From: Cordia subcordata | Lineage: Eukaryota > Streptophyta > Magnoliopsida > Boraginales > Cordiaceae | Direction: 5' to 3' | Assembly: GCA_028554755.1 (NCBI GenBank) | Contig: JAPTOF010000005.1 | Coordinates: 8,689,501-8,753,500, forward strand | Length of the DNA stretch: 64,000 nt | Shown here: one piece after another, positions 13,061 to 24,186 of the stretch | Layout of the letters: each line of letters begins with the position of its first letter | Numbering within the stretch: the first letter of the stretch is position 1 | The notes under the pieces: model-generated | Seen by the model: the letters and a program-made list of their open reading frames with translations, nothing else | What the model was told of the DNA's origin: nothing | Databases searched by the model: none | Translations under genes and position numbers: made by a program

Positions 13061-13924
13061 TAGTATGACTTTGTTGGCAAGGTAGAACTTGCAAGCTTCT
13101 GTGATCTAGGTCTAGCAGATGCAGTGAAAGACAGGTAGCAATGCATGAATTTGAATGATGGGCACGTCCATAATTGGTTGGCTATCTACCGGAAGCTAAA
13201 AGCCCCTTACCTCTAGCCCGCAGCACTTAATTTCCAAGGGGTTGAGCGTTGGACCACTGGCTATCAACCGGAGATTTTTCCAGCCAAACTAGCTGCCTAG
13301 GGCATTTCTAATAATACGTCTAGGTGCATTATTTTTTGAATCTATAATGTGCATATAGCAAGTCTAGAGATTGCAAGTTTCATTTTTCTTCATTCTGTAC
13401 ATAAGGGGTTCATCCATTCTTTTAGGGGATATGGCAAGGGAATCATTGTTTCCAAACTTACAACATCCAAGCAAACATTTATTGATTTTGTGCTGTTAAC
13501 TACAATAAACAATCAAAACTGAGTTTAATAATTCAACAATTTTTCTGAAACTTGGTATGATAATGTGAATAAGTGAAGGCATTACCTGATGCATATATCA
13601 AAGACAATTCAACAAACACAGAAGATTATGGCAGGCTAAAAAGCTTTATACTGTTCACTGCTTTGATTACAGTGTCTTAATAAAAGAACGGTTCCAGACA
13701 ATTTTACACACTACATTTTTCCTAATAGTGATGATAATATGGTATACTAATCGCCTTATAGGCTTAAGCCTATAGCGTGTCACGTCTTAAGGTTAGATTT
13801 GTGAGTCGGGGCGTAAAAAGCACAATAAAGGGAAAATAAACAAATTAGCTATTATCCATTTAGTGTTTCAATGATAGAGACAATTGATTAATTTTTAGAA
13901 ATAAGAGAATTAGTTTGGATCTTC
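13061..13924. other. Intergenic spacer, no gene seen
   Basis: 13100-13330 is less AT-rich than its surroundings and contains two similar phrases, GGCTATCTACCGG and GGCTATCAACCGG, but no usable open frame or terminal repeats. Its origin is not recognised. Confidence 0.3.
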
Positions 13925-14007
13925 CGAAACAATAAAATGAGCATTTGTGACACTATTTTCTCATTTATTAGTACTAAAAAATAATTTTTACCTAAAATAA
14001 TTAATAA

Positions 14008-14142
14008 AAGGGAATGCAAAAAAACTAGATGTTGTTAACATGGCATCTTTTAACTCCGTTGTAAAACATTACATGGCACTTTTAAAGCCACCTAAATTCT
14101 CATAAGACATAAAGTTGTGTGTGTGTATGTACACACACACAA

Positions 14143-14181
<39 letters not shown>

Positions 14182-14299
14182 AGGGAATGCAAAAAAACTA
14201 GATGTTGTTAACATGGCATCTCTTAACTCCGTTGTAAAACATTACACGGCACTTCTAAAGCCACCTAAATTCTCATAAGACAAAGTTGTGCGTGTGTAT

Positions 14300-14348
<49 letters not shown>

Positions 14349-14468
14349 AGGGAATGCAAAAAAACTAGATGTTGTTAACATGGCATCTCTTAACTCCGTT
14401 GTAAAACATTACACGGCACTTCTAAAGCCACCTAAATTCTCATAAGACAAAGTTGTGCGTGTGTATGT

Positions 14469-14503
<35 letters not shown>

Positions 14504-14625
14504 AAAGGGAATGCAAAAAAACTAGATGTTGTTAACATGGCATCTCTAAACTCCGTTGTAAAACATTACACGGCACTTCTAAAGCCACCTAAATTCTCAT
14601 AAGACAAAGTTGTGTGTGTGTATGT

Positions 14626-14685
<60 letters not shown>
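14008..14685. repeat. Four-unit tandem array with embedded AC/GT and AT microsatellites
   Basis: Units begin AAGGGAATGCAAAAAAACTA at about 14008, 14181, 14348 and 14505. Each has a nearly identical core of about 100 bp, then a GT run, the centre ATGTACA, an AC run and an AT run. The GT..TGTACA..AC structure is self-complementary and could form hairpins. Unit length varies mainly through the microsatellites. The paralogous locus in copy B (26100-26215) has only one diverged core, so amplification happened after the segmental duplication. Apparent open frames across it are repeat translation. Confidence 0.9.
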
Positions 14686-14687
<2 letters not shown>

Positions 14688-14853
14688 TCTCCAAAATCCA
14701 AAATTTGAGGTTGCATTTGTATTGCTTTTTTTTGTTTTCATTTTCCAGTTTTCTTTTTCCATTTTCATTTTCTAAAAACACTTTTTATTTTTTGCTTTCT
14801 AAAATTTAGAGAATGTGTTTGGTTAACAAAAGTGTTTTTCTTTTTGATGTTTA

Positions 14854-15019
14854 TTTGTAAAATTGTTACCTTATTTTCTAAATTTTTTAGAAATATTTAT
14901 AAAATTGCCACCTTATTTTCTAAACTTTTCAGATATATTTATAAAATTACCATATTGTTTTCTAAATCTTTTAGAGTTAGTTACAAAATTGCCATTTTAT
15001 TTTCAGAGAAAATACTTTT
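14854..15019. repeat. 42-bp minisatellite, about four units
   Basis: TTTATAAAATTGCCACCTTA-like units recur with a 42-bp period at about 14854, 14896, 14938 and 14980. Because 42 is divisible by three, one plus-strand frame stays open and would encode a 14-residue repeat (for example YKIATLFSKL). The surrounding sequence is non-coding in character, so this is a minisatellite rather than a gene. Confidence 0.7.
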
Positions 15020-15433
15020 TTGATATTTTCTGATTTCTTAGAAAATTGTTTTCTAGTTTTTTTAAAATGAAAATAAAAATATTAATCAAATGAGTTTTCT
15101 ATCATAATTTTTATTTTTTTATGAAAATAAAAACATAAAATAGCCAAACCAAATGCAGCCTAAGGTTTCCATCAACTTTGAGATTTATCCAAATTAACTT
15201 CTCATATAACAACGATGAATTTACTATTGCCCTTCTCTCTTGTGCTTAGTCTTCTCTCCTTTCTCCTCTTCTCTCATCTCTGATCTCGCATGCTTAAGGT
15301 AGACCAAGCTTCAGGTGCGGCAGACTTTGAATCCAAATAATCCCCACAACCGAATCACAACTGTCACCATGAAAATCCCCCAAGAGAATTGAAACTATAG
15401 CAACAACAATAACAGCTTCTTTTCATACATCAA

Positions 15434-15649
15434 GGGTGTTTGTTCGGATTGACTTTTTTCATGAAAAAGTACTTCTTTTTTTTTGAAAAAATTATATGTT
15501 TTTTGCAATACCCATTTAGATTAAATTTAAAAAAAAAAAACCAAATTTATCTTTTTTTTTTCTTAAAGCTAAAAATTTTACCTTCTAAAAAAAACACTTT
15601 TTTCAAAACTTAAAGAACCTTTTTGAAAAAAGTCAATCCAAATGAACCC
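15434..15649. mobile_element. MITE, family 1 copy a
   Basis: A 216-bp element starting GGGTGTTTGTTCGGATTGAC and ending AAAAAGTCAATCCAAATGA, so its termini are inverted repeats (core GGATTGACTTTTT). The interior is T-rich then A-rich and non-coding. It sits immediately beyond the 3' end of the broken membrane-protein locus and has an orthologous copy in segmental copy B, so it predates that duplication. No clear target duplication was found. Confidence 0.7.
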
Positions 15650-15651
15650 TA

Positions 15652-15883
15652 AACTTCTGCAGCTTGTTGGGAATCTTTGACAGCGTTGCCATCTCTGCCA
15701 TCTTTTTCTGCAGCGTTAGAAACTTGCTTGGAAGAAGCTTGACTGCTCTGCTGCATGCAGCAGTTTGCTGCACAAGAGGCGCAGAGTCACATATCCGCAC
15801 ATGATGAAGGCACCCATTCCCATGGCCCCAAATGTAGATGCCACGGTTTTTCCTTAACCTTTCCACCCGTCCATAAATGGATA
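15652..15883 (-). pseudogene. Broken paralogue of the small membrane-protein gene at 27.1 kb
   Basis: On the minus strand this region aligns base by base with the intact gene at 27029-27271. In the homologous frame it still encodes VASTFGAMGMGAFIMCGY, the transmembrane part. However, the codon for Tyr in the intact copy is a TAA stop here, and the frame shifts after the CS of the cysteine cluster. The open frame of 96 codons at 15633-15923 is a patchwork of the wrong frames. Flanking DNA on both sides is also conserved, so this is a duplicated locus rather than a retrocopy. Confidence 0.7.
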
Positions 15884-17389
15884 CAAACAATCCCCCTATG
15901 ATGATAAATTGTTTGTTCTTCAAGTGTTTTCAGAGTGCTTTAGGCTTTTTTACGTGATCAAACAAGGCCAAAGTATTTGTAACTTCTTGTAATCTAAGTG
16001 TAGAAATTAAGTCACGTTGTTTACGGGAGAACCAAGAAATGATCATGCGTGCTTAGAAGGCTTCATTGCTTAATCAGTTGCTGAAAGTATTCCACTACTA
16101 CTATTTTGGTTGTTTTGTGCACGCCAAGTGAATTTAGAATTTTTATCCGGTGGGAGTACAGTCAAAAATATATAATTTAGTATCTATATTTTAACAATTT
16201 TTTCCAATGAAGAAATTAAAATTACTTTTAGATAATAGTTTAGTGATTTATGTTTCTTGTAACACCTCGAAGATCAAGATTCAAATCTCTTTAGTAATAT
16301 TCTGTAACTTTTTTTGTTTTAGGATTCATTTATATATTAACATACAAAAACAAGTAGGGTTTTAATTCAACTTTGTTTGTTATATGCCTATTTATTGACC
16401 CTTCTTCACCAGCACTTGATAGGAGCGAAAGAATTTTTTCTTTTAATATGTCCAATAGGATGAGAATGGTGTAAGAGGTAATGGTAGGGATAGAATAAGA
16501 ATCAATAAACCCTGTCCCATAAGCAACACTACTCTCATAGGAAGGTTGAAGAATACCGATCATGTGATGAAGATGCAACAAAGAACTTTGAGAATTGATT
16601 CACTTATTTACTACTCAAAATAGCGTGTTTAGAAACAACAGGCAAAGATTCAATTTATTATTCTAACTTTATACAATATGCTAGGATTTGTTTTATTAAT
16701 CTATATACCTTAATTATAAAAGAATGTTTTGCTGCGTTTTTATGCATTTTTTTTACTTTATCAATTTATATGTTCCAATATTTAAAATTAAAATTTTGAT
16801 GATGTAAATGTGTGCGTGGAAATAAAATTCTCTTGTGTTGTTTCTATCTAATACATGAAGAAACTAGTTGTGAGCATTTTGTCTGCTTGTTAGCCATCAT
16901 TATCACTTGTCAATTATCATCATCATCTTGGTCAGCTAATGAAAGAATCCATTGTACTAGTTTATTTACTTCCAAATTTGGCTTTAATCCTACCCTTTTT
17001 ACCGTTTGATTTCGGTTACGAAACTTATAAACAAATGTATATTTGATGTTTTGATTATTGTTCAGTAATTATTTTATTAAGTTATTTATTTATTTAAATT
17101 AAAAATTCTTTTTATAATTAAGTATTGAAAGGGAACCAATTGTTAATTTTTCAATCTCGCCCCTAAGTATACTTCAAGTACTGTATTCAATAAGGTTTCA
17201 AATTTTAAAAATGTTTTATAAAGATTTTATTTTATACATTACTAAATACATCTTAACAAAAGAGTAAATAACTACATTTTTTTTGCATTCGTCTTATTAT
17301 TCTTTGAGATATCAAAAGTTTTCTTAATAAGCAAGAAGTGAAATAACTCTCCATTCTAAGTATTGATTAAGTTGGTAGATTAACTACTT

Positions 17390-19830
17390 TGGCCTATTTC
17401 CTTCCTGTTCCTAGTCACTCTCCTCGACTTTTCTTGACTTTGTCCAATGACCTTACGTGAATATAGAGCTCATCAATTGGGTTGAAAATTTTTGTAGTTA
17501 TTACTTATTGACGATTACTCCCAATAACTATTCTGGTAAAGAATTAGTTGTCACAATAATTTTTAGAACTAGCCTCAATAATTTATATGGATAACCTTTT
17601 TGTTTTCTAGTCACATTGCCCTTTGTATCTTTGCAGGATTTAAAATAAATAACATGCCCAGAGAGCTAGAAGACCACAACCTAAGAGGTTGGCCACATCT
17701 GCCACTAATTTGTCGCATTCACCTCCTATATTAATCTGTTTCTAAGTTTGTAGATTATATAATCTCTCTTGGGTTAAAACATATGATAAAAGATAAAAAT
17801 AGGTTCTTTTATGCTTATGATCACATAACCTCTCAAAGGTGTTCATCTTATGTAACGCCCTGTCCCACATCATCAGTTCTTTATGAGATTTGTGTGCACT
17901 TTATAATGGTTTGAATTTACTATTATTATCATTACAAATTTAAGTATTTTAGGCCAGTTGATTAGACACAATATGATGGTAGACTAGTAGTTGGGTATGG
18001 GTCGTTACATCTTACCTATAATGAAATTCAGTTATTTGTTGCTTGACATGCTTTTATTTATTCGTTTTATCAAGATCTCGAATGATACATGGTTGTCAAG
18101 TTTCTTTTACAAGTCAAGAAATTACAAGCTTTTTGTCAAGCAACTCTATAATCATTACAATCTCTTTCATAATTCATGGATAGATTTAAAACTCCTTTTT
18201 CATTATGAGTTATAATCATTTATCTGAACTATCCAAGTATACTTTTTGTTAGCTGGAGCTCGTCAATATTTTATAATAAAAATTCATAAAAGTTCTGCCC
18301 CCCACTAACCCAATGTTGCATCCACCTATGATCTTTGTACTGTTTCATCGTTCTAGTGTGAACTACTATTTTGTTTGGTTTGTGATCTGGCAAAGCCATT
18401 TGATGTGGGGAAATGCAGAATCATCTCCACAGCTGTAAATATCATCCTTTATTTGTAATCTCCATACAATATACATTCATATGATGACTCACATGCATAC
18501 TTATTTGGTGACATGCATACTTATTTGGTGATCATCTCACTGAATAATAAATTATGCCAGCTGATTAATATTCGAAATAGAAGAACTGTGCCTTATCAAA
18601 TATATTTAGATTTATGCCTCAAACATGCGTTCAAGAACAATTATGCCCACCTGAAGAAAGATGTATATGTTGCCTTCATTCCTTGTATAAAGATTCAACA
18701 CATTTTTCAGTCCAAACTAAATTTTGACTTAGGAAATGGGAAATCAGCTGCCCGAATTCAAAATCATCTTCATCCAAATGGGTAAGTATAAAGCAGAATT
18801 ACGTCAAAAAGTATGTAGTGTCTACGTAAAATTGGCTATTTCTTACATCTTGTTGAAGTATCTAATGTGCCCAAATGATATTAGGGATTAAGATTAGAAT
18901 GTTGAAATTGATGTGTGACAAAAATTAGTAAGGATAAAATTAGACATAACGTGATACAAAGAAAAAGTTGAATTACTCCAAAGAATGATAAGATGAAGGA
19001 GAATCGTATGAGATGACTCGAACATATTAAAAAATGACTCTTAGATTTACTCATTAAAAGGTGTAGTGGTTCTCTAGTTTAGTTTGGTTTGATTTAATTT
19101 GGCATATTATTAGCCTTTTCCACGAGATTGATGTCATTGTAAACCGACAAAGGAAGACGTCAAATAAGGTCTCATGTTGGAACTTGATAGAATATAAGTG
19201 GAACCACAATCTAGGACTACACAAAGCCCGATTTGCCATGACACATGAGCCGGTCGATAATGACTTAACAACCAGACTATTGTCATTGGACTATGGACTT
19301 GTAAAGTGTATTCCTTCACATTATTAAGCATAAGTGATCATTTACAGAATTGATCAATTGTCAGCTATACCATATGTAAGTCACGAAATGTATGCATATA
19401 ATCAAATGCATTTAGATGTAACTAGGAGGAAAAAAAATGTTTATGCTCCTTCATTTTACTTTTCTAGCACTTCCTTGAAATGCCATTTGCTGCAGAAAGC
19501 TTGATGAGTGAGAAATTTCTAACCATCAGAGTTTTTTGCAGTTCCTAGCGTCGATAACGTGACCCTTTTTCAAGTTGATCGTGATTATGATGCTAAACCG
19601 TGACAAGTATAGATAAGAAAACTACGCCCTTATTTACAATTCAGGACCATGGCACCGTGGTCTGGATCAAGTGATTACTCATAAAAGAAAGGTAACAAGC
19701 ATCATAAGCACTTTTTCTTCGTAAAACTTTGTATAGAACATTGATTTGAAAAAGCGCTTATTTTAGGTAGTTTTGTGGCCAACTCATATCATGAGAACTT
19801 ACAAAACTCGAGTGGTATAAAGACAACTGG
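17390..19830 (+). pseudogene. Decayed multi-exon locus, copy 3 (unidentified)
   Basis: Third homologue of the 8.8 and 11.2 kb loci. Block alpha, about 17637-17688, follows CTTTGCAG and reads FKINNMPRELEDHNLR in the shared frame, ending AGAG|GTTGG. Block beta near 18073 reads RSRMIHGCQVSFTSQEI. The downstream block at about 19440-19755 matches 12585-12880, including an acceptor-like TTTGCTGCAG. About 600 bp at 18780-19400 is absent from copy 2. Several open frames overlap it, but no full gene model can be built. Family unrecognised. Confidence 0.4.
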
Positions 19831-19959
19831 TATGACTTGTTGATCATATAGCCGTCCCCGATTAGGAAAAATACACTTTTAATGTATAGCTACAAGTCAT
19901 TTTGACACATGGTGTTTTCTTTTCAACCCTCCATCCCCAAAGCAACCCCGGTGAAAATC

Positions 19960-20075
19960 GAGTTTAAGTCATCATTCTAGGGAAAATAATCTCGACTACT
20001 TAAAACTACTCCCTGACGAGTTCAAGTCATCGTTCTAGGGAAAATAGTCTCAACTACTTAAAACTACTCCTTGAC
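19960..20075. repeat. 58-bp tandem duplication
   Basis: Two units, 19960-20017 and 20018-20075, each begin GAGTT(T/C)AAGTCATC and end AAACTACTCC(C/T)TGAC. They differ at only a few positions. Non-coding. Confidence 0.8.
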
Positions 20076-20212
20076 CCTTCATTCTTGCGCATGGTTATAC
20101 ACCAACTGATTTATGGTTTAATAGGAAATATAAGTCTCACATAACTAATGTAAGTGTTATATCATTTTACCTTATCACTTAAGTTGATTCAATGTCGACA
20201 TGAATCAATAAA

Positions 20213-20727
20213 GGGTAAAATGCACGTTGCCTCTCTATAGTTTGTGTAATTAGCTGATTACCCTTATGTTTTGAAACTTATTGTATTACACGCTTGTGTT
20301 TTTTAAAAGGTAGTATGTTAAACCCCTAATATTTATATAATTAGTTGATTATCCTCCCGCCATCCTCCCCTCTCCCCACCAAAAATTATCCAGCTAGTTG
20401 ATTACTCCTCCTAAATTTTCAAAACTTACCATGTTACCTTCTTATACATTTTAAAAGATTGCAGATCACCTTTTCTATGTTATTATCTAATTGTCGTTAG
20501 CAAAAAATAAGGGTATTTTTGTAAAAATGTAAAACATGTATCTAGTTTTTATGCTCATAGATGGAAGAAAAGACACTTGAGATCCATAAAAAGTTAATTT
20601 AAACAATAACATCAAGGCATAATATTATATGCTATCTTTTGAAAACACAGAAAGCTAATACAAAAAATTTTAAAATACAATGGGATAATCAACTAATTGA
20701 CAAACTACAGGGAACATGCATTTACCC
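20213..20727. mobile_element. Foldback MITE with GGGTAAA ends
   Basis: The left end GGGTAAAATGCACGTTGCC pairs with the right end, whose reverse complement reads GGGTAAATGCATGTTCCC. Complementarity continues inward through AGTTTGT..AATTAG(C/T)TGATTA and a GTGTTTT block. The structure resembles the 3734-4138 element, but I could not find a convincing target duplication, so superfamily assignment is tentative. Confidence 0.65.
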
Positions 20728-21225
20728 CTCAAAGTATTCACATCAAATATGCCTAGGCTAATAATAAAAGTTGCCGTGTAACATTTCCACAAATAATCAA
20801 TGAGCTCAATATGTCCAGTTCATTATCAATTATATATTAGCACTAAGCAAGTACAATTTTCGCTTATGCTTATAATACTTGTTTGAACAACATTGTAAAT
20901 ATTTGTCCTATTAATGGAAGAACTTACTGAGTCAAATTAGGAAAAAAAAGAAAATTAAACTTAATACACCACTCTTGCTCTTTTGTCCATATTGGGAGAT
21001 CTTGTGAGGAGACAGCTAATTAGTTGGTTAGTTAGCCATGCTAGAATTAATGACTTTAATTTGATTGTGTGTCTAATACACCACTTGGTCTTAAAGCTAC
21101 TCTTTATAATGATTTACCACTAATAAGGGTCCAAAATTTTTCTTATGCTCATGTACTTTAATCGCGAGAGCCACAAGCCATCATCTATATAATAGCACCA
21201 AGCAAGTAAACATCGGTAGGAATTA

Positions 21226-21455
21226 GGGCTTGTTTGGATTGATTTTTGTTTTTAAAAGAAAAAGACACTTTTTTCCTGAAAAAAACTGCATCATTTTTGT
21301 AATAACTAGTTAGTTTGGTTTTCAAAAAAGTTGAAACTCTAAAAAGAATTCAAATACAGTTTTTTTCATAAGCCAAATTTTTTAGCTTTTCAAAAAAATA
21401 CTTTTTCAAAAGTTGTTAAACAAAATGTTTCTAATGAAACCAATGCAAATGAGCC
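21226..21455. mobile_element. MITE, family 1 copy b
   Basis: Starts GGGCTTGTTTGGATTGATTT and ends CCAATGCAAATGAGCC, a degenerate inverted match. The middle holds the family's T-rich and A-rich halves with CAAAAAAGTTGAAACT. Non-coding, about 230 bp. Confidence 0.6.
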
Positions 21456-21497
21456 ATTGCTACACTATCAAGGCTATCCTTTAGAAATTGAAGATTT

Positions 21498-21622
21498 AGA
21501 GTCTGTCTGGCTCTGCTTATTTTGCAGCTTATAAATTTCTAGGAAAAAGTATCCTGTCATATGTTTTTTACTATTTAGAGCTTATATAAGCCCTAATAAG
21601 CTTGGCCAAATAGGCCGTTAGT
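21498..21622. mobile_element. Possible short MITE of another family
   Basis: GTCTGGCTCTGCTTATTTTG near the left end is an imperfect inverted match of TAATAAGCTTGGCCAAATAG near the right end. About 125 bp, non-coding. Weak call without a target duplication. Confidence 0.35.
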
Positions 21623-22051
21623 TAATATCAGTCCTATAAATAGAATGGGCTTATGATTTTGCTTTGACAACATAAAAATTTGTTCAAAGTATGAAGATAT
21701 TTTCTTATATTAATTATACTAGTTGAGTATCAAGTGTTAGAATGGTGTGTCAATTATGATTTGGAGGAAAAAAAAGGTCCTATGAAGTTCGTGAAAGTTC
21801 TAGTTGTCAAAGGATCAAAATCATTTCCTAATTAATATTGTTCTAGCATTCTAGTAACACATTTAACCAGTCAAAAGTGTTGTAAGGACTTTTTATTACC
21901 TTCAAGTCTTATAGTAAGAGTTGTAAAAAGTCTTGAAGGCTTTGTACTATATTTCTTATAATAATATAGATCCTTTCTCCGTGATCCTTTCTGCAATACA
22001 TTTTCTTTCTTTCTTTCTTTTTTTCTTCCATTCTATTGTTTTGGCACCCTC

Positions 22052-22064
22052 GTGGTATCAGAGC
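22052..22064 (+). other. Initiator-tRNA-Met primer-binding-site motif
   Basis: TGGTATCAGAGCC matches the minus-strand priming site used by caulimovirids and many LTR retrotransposons. It stands about 1.1 kb upstream of the coat-protein-like remnant, in line with caulimovirid genome order. No LTR ending in CA lies directly before it, which favours a pararetrovirus over an LTR element. Confidence 0.6.
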
Positions 22065-22639
22065 CTAAGAGAAAGTTCTGATTACTCATAAATTCTGTAA
22101 GTTTCTTATGCTCATATTCTTTGCCTAATATTCTATATTTTTAAGTTGTTATTTTGTTTCACTAGTAGCTGCCGTATATCCTATATACTTATTGTTTGAT
22201 ACAAAATCCATATATTCTTTGTGTGTGCTTGACTTTAACACCTGTTAAGGGTTTTTTGTCTAAGGCAGTTAGAGAACAACTTTAGGTGCCAATAGTAAAG
22301 AGAATAATAGGGTCTTAGAAACCATTGGTAGTCTAATATAGTAGAAAATTATGATCAAAGAGTTAAAAAGCTTAGGCAAAAGGATGATTAAAGAGGAAAC
22401 AGAATTTATGCACAGTACTCATATAAGAAATAGTGAGAGAGAAAATATTAGTAAAATAAGTAGTAATATAAATAGTGTCTTAGATATGTTTTCTTGGACA
22501 AAGAGTCATGAGAAAAATTAAAAACTGATCAGAAATATGTGGGAGCTAAGCTCAATAATAGAGACCAATTTAAAGGATTCGCACTAAAAGAAAAATTAAT
22601 TCAAATGGATAAACCACCCGAAACTATTTTGTGAATGTG

Positions 22640-24180
22640 AAGATATAAATGTTCTCCAAACGGATAAAATATATAACAAAGAATATAATAAAGAAATTTT
22701 GGACTACTGGAGAGAAAAATATAAAGATCCAAAATTGAATGTTGAAGAAAGAGATAAAATCCTATCTTAAATAAATGAATCTTATTTGGAACATGAAGAA
22801 TTACTAAAACATTTCAATTATGAAATCAACATGATTGAATGATCTGATGAGGAAAATACAGAAGAATTAGAAGAAACTAATTGAGTTTCTGAAGATTCTA
22901 ATAAAGAAGAAAAAACTTCAAATTGTAAAAGAAAAGCTAACGATTCTCTAGAAACAAAGGAACAAGAAACTTTCTATAATGAAGAACGATTTAAAGAATA
23001 TTTAGAAGAAAATCTAGATTATGAATTCTATAAGCCAAATTGAAGCTTTAATGAAAACATTTTTACTACTCAAACAAAAGCAAGTAGCAGCGGTGTTAAA
23101 GGAGAGTAGGATGGATCAACATCTACTCCCACATTCCAAAGTAGAGATGATCTTAATAAACAAGGGGTAGCGTCTGGAGGAACATATCTTGACCTCACAA
23201 ATGTGCCATTTAAAGATCAAGCTAAAGTAGTCTATGATTGGGCACTATTCTTGTCCATTTTAATCACAAATTACAAAAATGAATGTATTAAAGAAAGATT
23301 CTTATCTTACATGGCTGGAAAATTAGAAGGAGATATTATGCAATGGCTAAAACAACGAACCAAAACTAAAAAGAAGAAAGATGGAAAAAGCTGCCTTATT
23401 AAATAATTTTCTCTCATTTGAAGATATCTTAAGAGAATTTGCTAAGTTAATAACAGGGCAATTTGTGGGATATGTTGGAGAAAAAGAATGCCAAGGAGAT
23501 GCAAATTATGTTCTAACAAAACTAGAACTACGTAATATATGTCATTTTGAGGAATTTGTTGCTACTTTTAGAAAATATTTTTATCTTTTGAATGCTCCAT
23601 TAGATAAATATTGACTACAACAAATTTTCCTTAAACTCCCTAGCCTATGGATGAAATGGCTAAGAGCAGTTATGAAAAATGGCTGCAGAAAAAAGGAAAA
23701 GAACACTTATTAGGATTTAGAGTAATTATGTCTTTAGATTAATTACCAATCAGTGTTTACTTGTTAAAGCCAAAAATAGGTTAGAAATCAAATTAGTAAT
23801 ACACCACAAGGAAGAAAATGTTATGATAAACTTGTAAAAGAAAGCTGGAAAATATGGTGTAACTCGTCAAAGAAATCCTATAAAAGAAAAAGATTTAAAT
23901 GGAAACCATGGAAAAGACAAAAGCATACTTTTTCCAAGATAAAGAAATATGTTAGAAAGAGAAAATCGAATAGAAAATTTTAAAAACATGTAGATGTTGT
24001 ATATGCAATGAAGAAGGCCAGTATACACTAGATTGTCCTAAGAAAGGGAAATCTACGAAAAAGATGATTAAATTTTGAAAGAAGACAATCTAGAAATGCT
24101 CTTTGATGACGAGATTTCTGAAGGAGAAGAGATACTTGATGAAGTTGAAAGTGAAGAGGAAAGTCAGATGAAGAATTAAT
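22640..24180 (+). pseudogene. Endogenous caulimovirid (pararetrovirus) coat-protein-like remnant, degraded
   Basis: The conceptual translation is shared out among several frames with stops. An acidic Glu/Ser-rich part (about 22830-23040) is followed by a segment with LDLTNVPFKD (about 23190-23220). Next come open fragments at 23203-23406 and 23381-23614, which overlap in different frames. After further stops comes a basic Lys-rich part, then a zinc-knuckle-like motif at 23995-24036 in which the usual His is Gln (CX2CX4QX4C), then an acidic tail. This order of acidic region, conserved core, basic region, knuckle and acidic tail is typical of Caulimoviridae capsid proteins. It is broken by frameshifts and stops and cannot encode a capsid. 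No movement, protease or reverse-transcriptase region was recognised nearby. Confidence 0.6.
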
Positions 24181-24186
24181 CTTTAT

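Larger units (their letters stand above)
13925..17300. repeat. Segmental duplication, copy A
   Basis: Co-linear with copy B at about 26034-30725. Shared landmarks in order: ATTTTCTCATTTATTA; AACATGGCA..AAAACATTA; the small membrane-protein locus; AACAATCCCCCTATGA; AACAAGGCCAAAGTATTT; GTGTGCGTGGAAATAAAATT (16810 versus 30253); and AAATACATCTTAA. Copy A uniquely carries the expanded tandem array at 14.0-14.7 kb. Copy B uniquely carries a SINE-like element and a 1.8-kb insertion. Confidence 0.8.

Noticed and set aside
13130..13330. Possible gene or element fragment with GGCTATC(T/A)ACCGG phrases
   Set aside because: No terminal repeats, frame or homologous copy in the window could be found.
14566..14809. 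Open frames with poly(Ile-Tyr) and Thr-His repeats on both strands
   Set aside because: They are translations of AT and AC/GT microsatellites inside the tandem array.
14832..15023. 63-codon frame with a 14-residue repeat
   Set aside because: The periodicity follows a 42-bp minisatellite. No start context, splice signal or domain supports a gene, and it is too irregular and short to be a CRISPR array.
16330..16581. 83-codon minus-strand frame in segmental copy A
   Set aside because: The paralogous region in copy B (27.8-28.05 kb) does not keep the frame, so it is not coding.
22052..22064. LTR-retrotransposon reading of the primer-binding site
   Set aside because: No LTR with a CA end precedes it, and downstream coding resembles a caulimovirid capsid rather than gag-pol.
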